Shown: one piece after another, positions 6,011-6,927 of the stretch
Layout of the letters: every line of letters begins with the position of its first letter
Numbering within the stretch: the stretch's first letter is position 1
Assembly (NCBI GenBank): GCA_964576265.1
Contig: CAZNVB010000298.1
Coordinates: forward strand, 1 to 6,927
Source of the DNA: CAZNVB01 sp964576265
GTDB lineage: Bacteria > Acidobacteriota > Aminicenantia > Aminicenantales > UBA8522
Length of the DNA: 6,927 nucleotides
Direction of reading: 5' to 3'
Made by a program: the position numbers and the translations under genes
Notes under the pieces: model-generated
The model's database searches: none
What the model was told of the DNA's origin: nothing
What the model saw: only the letters and a program-made list of their open reading frames with translations

Positions 6011-6320
6011 GGAAGGAAACGGCGACACGTCGATGGCCGGCCGGGGAGCCGCCGGAATGGGGGCGCAGCGGCGTCCCCCACGTCGCGTAGCTAAAGCCCA
6101 GGACACAAATGATTCCTCCCCGATCCACGGCCATATCCCGGACTGTATCTAGTTCTGTCCCTCCTCCTATGAAGGTGTTCCAAACGAGGATGGGATCCTT
6201 GGCCAGAGCCTGGCTCAGATCACCGGACGCGATCTAGAACGCGGGTCGGCGGTCTCCGGCCGGGAAGAGCAAAACAGAGAAGCTCAAGAAAAGCAACAAC
6301 GAGGCGGGGACACGTTTCGT
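6011..6320 (-). pseudogene. Decayed gene for a secreted SBBP-repeat (beta-propeller) protein
   Basis: A single frame reads from codon ACG at 6320: TKRVPASLLLFLSFSVLLFP, a typical signal-peptide core. An in-frame TAG follows at codon 29 (6236-6234). The frame then continues IASGDLSQALAKDPILVWNT, then FIGGGTELDTVRDMAVDRGG, IICVLGFSYATWGTPLRPHS and GG. 'WNTFxGG...D...iAVD..G...v.G.S.ATWG.P.r..SGG' is the SBBP repeat, found in extracellular beta-propeller proteins. AAGGAGGG (6334-6327) sits 6 nt before the ACG, so the original start was very probably ATG at this point. Intact relatives carry many repeats over several hundred residues; here only one remains before the sequence changes into the opposite-strand transposase fragment. 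The lost start, internal stop and truncation together show a dead gene. Confidence 0.75.
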
Positions 6321-6417
6321 GGCAGGCCCTCCTTCCGGTCTCTAGAGCGCCGAAAAGGCAGCCGAAAATCCCGCTTCGAGCCAGATCAGCTGGCGACAAT
6401 CCGGCAGCTCGGAGCAG

Positions 6418-6445
6418 CTTATGGAAAAACCCCGGCTCCTGTCAA
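6418..6445 (-). promoter_or_regulatory. Relic promoter upstream of the SBBP pseudogene
   Basis: On the minus strand a perfect TTGACA (6445-6440) is followed by 16 nt and CATAAG (6423-6418, four of six matches to TATAAT). It lies about 98 nt upstream of the former start codon of the SBBP gene. The -10 is weak and the spacer one base short of optimal, so it is suggestive only. Confidence 0.35.
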
Positions 6446-6467
6446 ACATTCGCCGCACTCCAGCGCC

Positions 6468-6519
6468 CTCCCCTGAACTCGAAACTTCAAATCGAGAAAT
6501 AACGCCAATCTCCCCTGAA
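6468..6519. repeat. Pair of 10-bp direct repeats downstream of the mttB-like gene
   Basis: The decamer CTCCCCTGAA (plus strand) occurs at 6468-6477 and again at 6510-6519, offset by 42 bp (four helical turns). A 5-bp inverted repeat CTCGA/TCGAG lies between the copies (within 6478-6496). This could be a paired binding site or chance. Confidence 0.35.
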
Positions 6520-6526
6520 ATTTCAG
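6515..6526. repeat. 12-bp perfect palindrome over the mttB-like stop codon
   Basis: CTGAAATTTCAG is a perfect palindrome covering the TGA of the methyltransferase gene and touching the second direct-repeat copy. It has no loop, so it suits a dimeric protein site better than an RNA hairpin. No function is known. Confidence 0.3.
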
Positions 6527-6927
6527 CCTGCGGCCAGTTTCTTATACTTATCATGAAAGTATCGCCGCAGCACCTCGCTGACCCGATCGGGAACCGGCGT
6601 GCGCTGACGAGAAATCATCTCCTCCACCCTCTGATGGGCGCGCTCGAGCAGCGAAGGATGAGGGCCGTACACACCTGTCTGGTCGAAAATATCGCAGTCA
6701 AAGAACTCGCCGGCATGAAGACGCGCCATGGTCAAATCATCGGTCATGAAATGACCGCCCGGCCCGACTCTGCGGATGCTCTCGACCGATTGATCCAACG
6801 TCTCCAGGTCGATCCCCCGCCCCAGGTATTTTGCCGCCTCGAGCCAGGCCGTCTGAATGACCATCATCTCGGCCGACATGCCGACGGCATTAAAACAGGA
6901 GCCGATGCCGGAAAGGAGGTCCGCCTT
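6523..6927 (-). CDS. Trimethylamine methyltransferase (MttB) family protein, C-terminal part
   Basis: The 134 C-terminal codons are visible; the gene starts beyond base 6927 (family length is about 480-500 aa). The fragment reads ADLLSGIGSCFNAVGMSAEM, then MVIQTAWLEAAKYLGRGIDL, GPGGHFMTDDLTM (fragment residues 55-67), GEFFDCDIFDQTGVYG and a final helical RAHQRVEEMI segment. 'GPGGHFltddlTl' followed by an 'EFF/D..' stretch is diagnostic of the MttB family. These are TIM-barrel methyltransferases that pass a methyl group from a quaternary or tertiary amine to a cobalamin-binding corrinoid protein. The family splits into pyrrolysine-containing trimethylamine enzymes and the larger non-pyrrolysine group (such as MtgB, glycine betaine). 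The deciding amber position lies upstream, outside the window. No corrinoid-protein gene follows it here; the next sequence downstream is decayed DNA. Confidence 0.9.
   Translation of the reverse strand, partial: KADLLSGIGSCFNAVGMSAEMMVIQTAWLEAAKYLGRGIDLETLDQSVESIRRVGPGGHFMTDDLTMARLHAGEFFDCDIFDQTGVYGPHPSLLERAHQRVEEMISRQRTPVPDRVSEVLRRYFHDKYKKLAAG

Noticed and set aside
5746..6081. A 111-codon minus-strand open frame upstream of the nucleotidyltransferase
   Set aside because: It crosses the nucleotidyltransferase promoter and runs antisense to the transposase fragment and over the SBBP relic in the wrong frame; no motif.
6342..6554. A 70-codon minus-strand open frame between the mttB-like gene and the SBBP pseudogene
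   Set aside because: Overlaps the mttB-like 3' end in another frame, has no Shine-Dalgarno and no protein-like pattern; the stretch is better read as an untranslated region with repeats and a relic promoter.
1..6927. CRISPR arrays, tRNA or rRNA genes, replication origin
   Set aside because: No regularly spaced repeats, cloverleaf sequence or rRNA-like stretch was seen on either strand.

Overview
The window is a GC-rich bacterial stretch in which every intact gene reads on the minus strand, so transcription runs from high to low coordinates. The mix of families (a trimethylamine methyltransferase-family protein, an SBBP beta-propeller relic, a large thioredoxin-fold DUF255 protein, and a sugar-kinase/HAD/deoxyhypusine-synthase-like cassette) fits an environmental anaerobe or deep lineage such as Acidobacteriota or Aminicenantota. 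This assignment is inference only; the window contains no rRNA or other phylogenetic marker.

Right edge (about 6523-6927): the C-terminal 134 residues of an MttB-family methyltransferase. About 6011-6450: a dead gene for a secreted SBBP-repeat protein. Its promoter-like sequence, Shine-Dalgarno, signal peptide and one SBBP repeat are still readable, but the start codon is ACG, there is an in-frame TAG at codon 29, and it is truncated. Immediately beside it, on the plus strand, lies a 46-codon fragment of an IS91/IS801-type transposase (5869-6009). This is a decay zone.

5098-5814: a compact two-gene unit with a well-formed promoter. It has a TTG-started nucleotidyltransferase-fold protein (163 aa, GG and DLD motifs, related to AbiEii/MNT-type proteins) and, 4 nt downstream, a 55-aa very basic protein. 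The layout resembles toxin-antitoxin pairs built on this fold. 4445-5097 holds no convincing intact gene, only what may be a frameshifted remnant.

2295-4391: a full-length SPATA20/YyaL-type protein (698 aa) with an N-terminal thioredoxin-like domain carrying CHWC and a C-terminal helical-barrel domain. After 161 bp containing a hairpin and a strong sigma70-like promoter comes a tightly overlapped three-gene operon (2133 to 1 and beyond). It encodes a HAD phosphatase, a deoxyhypusine-synthase-like protein without the recognisable catalytic lysine motif, and the start of a PfkB/RfaE1-like sugar kinase. The 11-nt and 4-nt overlaps imply translational coupling and a shared pathway, probably phosphorylated-sugar (heptose-like) metabolism, but the role of the middle protein is unknown. 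That cassette is the most interesting thing in the window.
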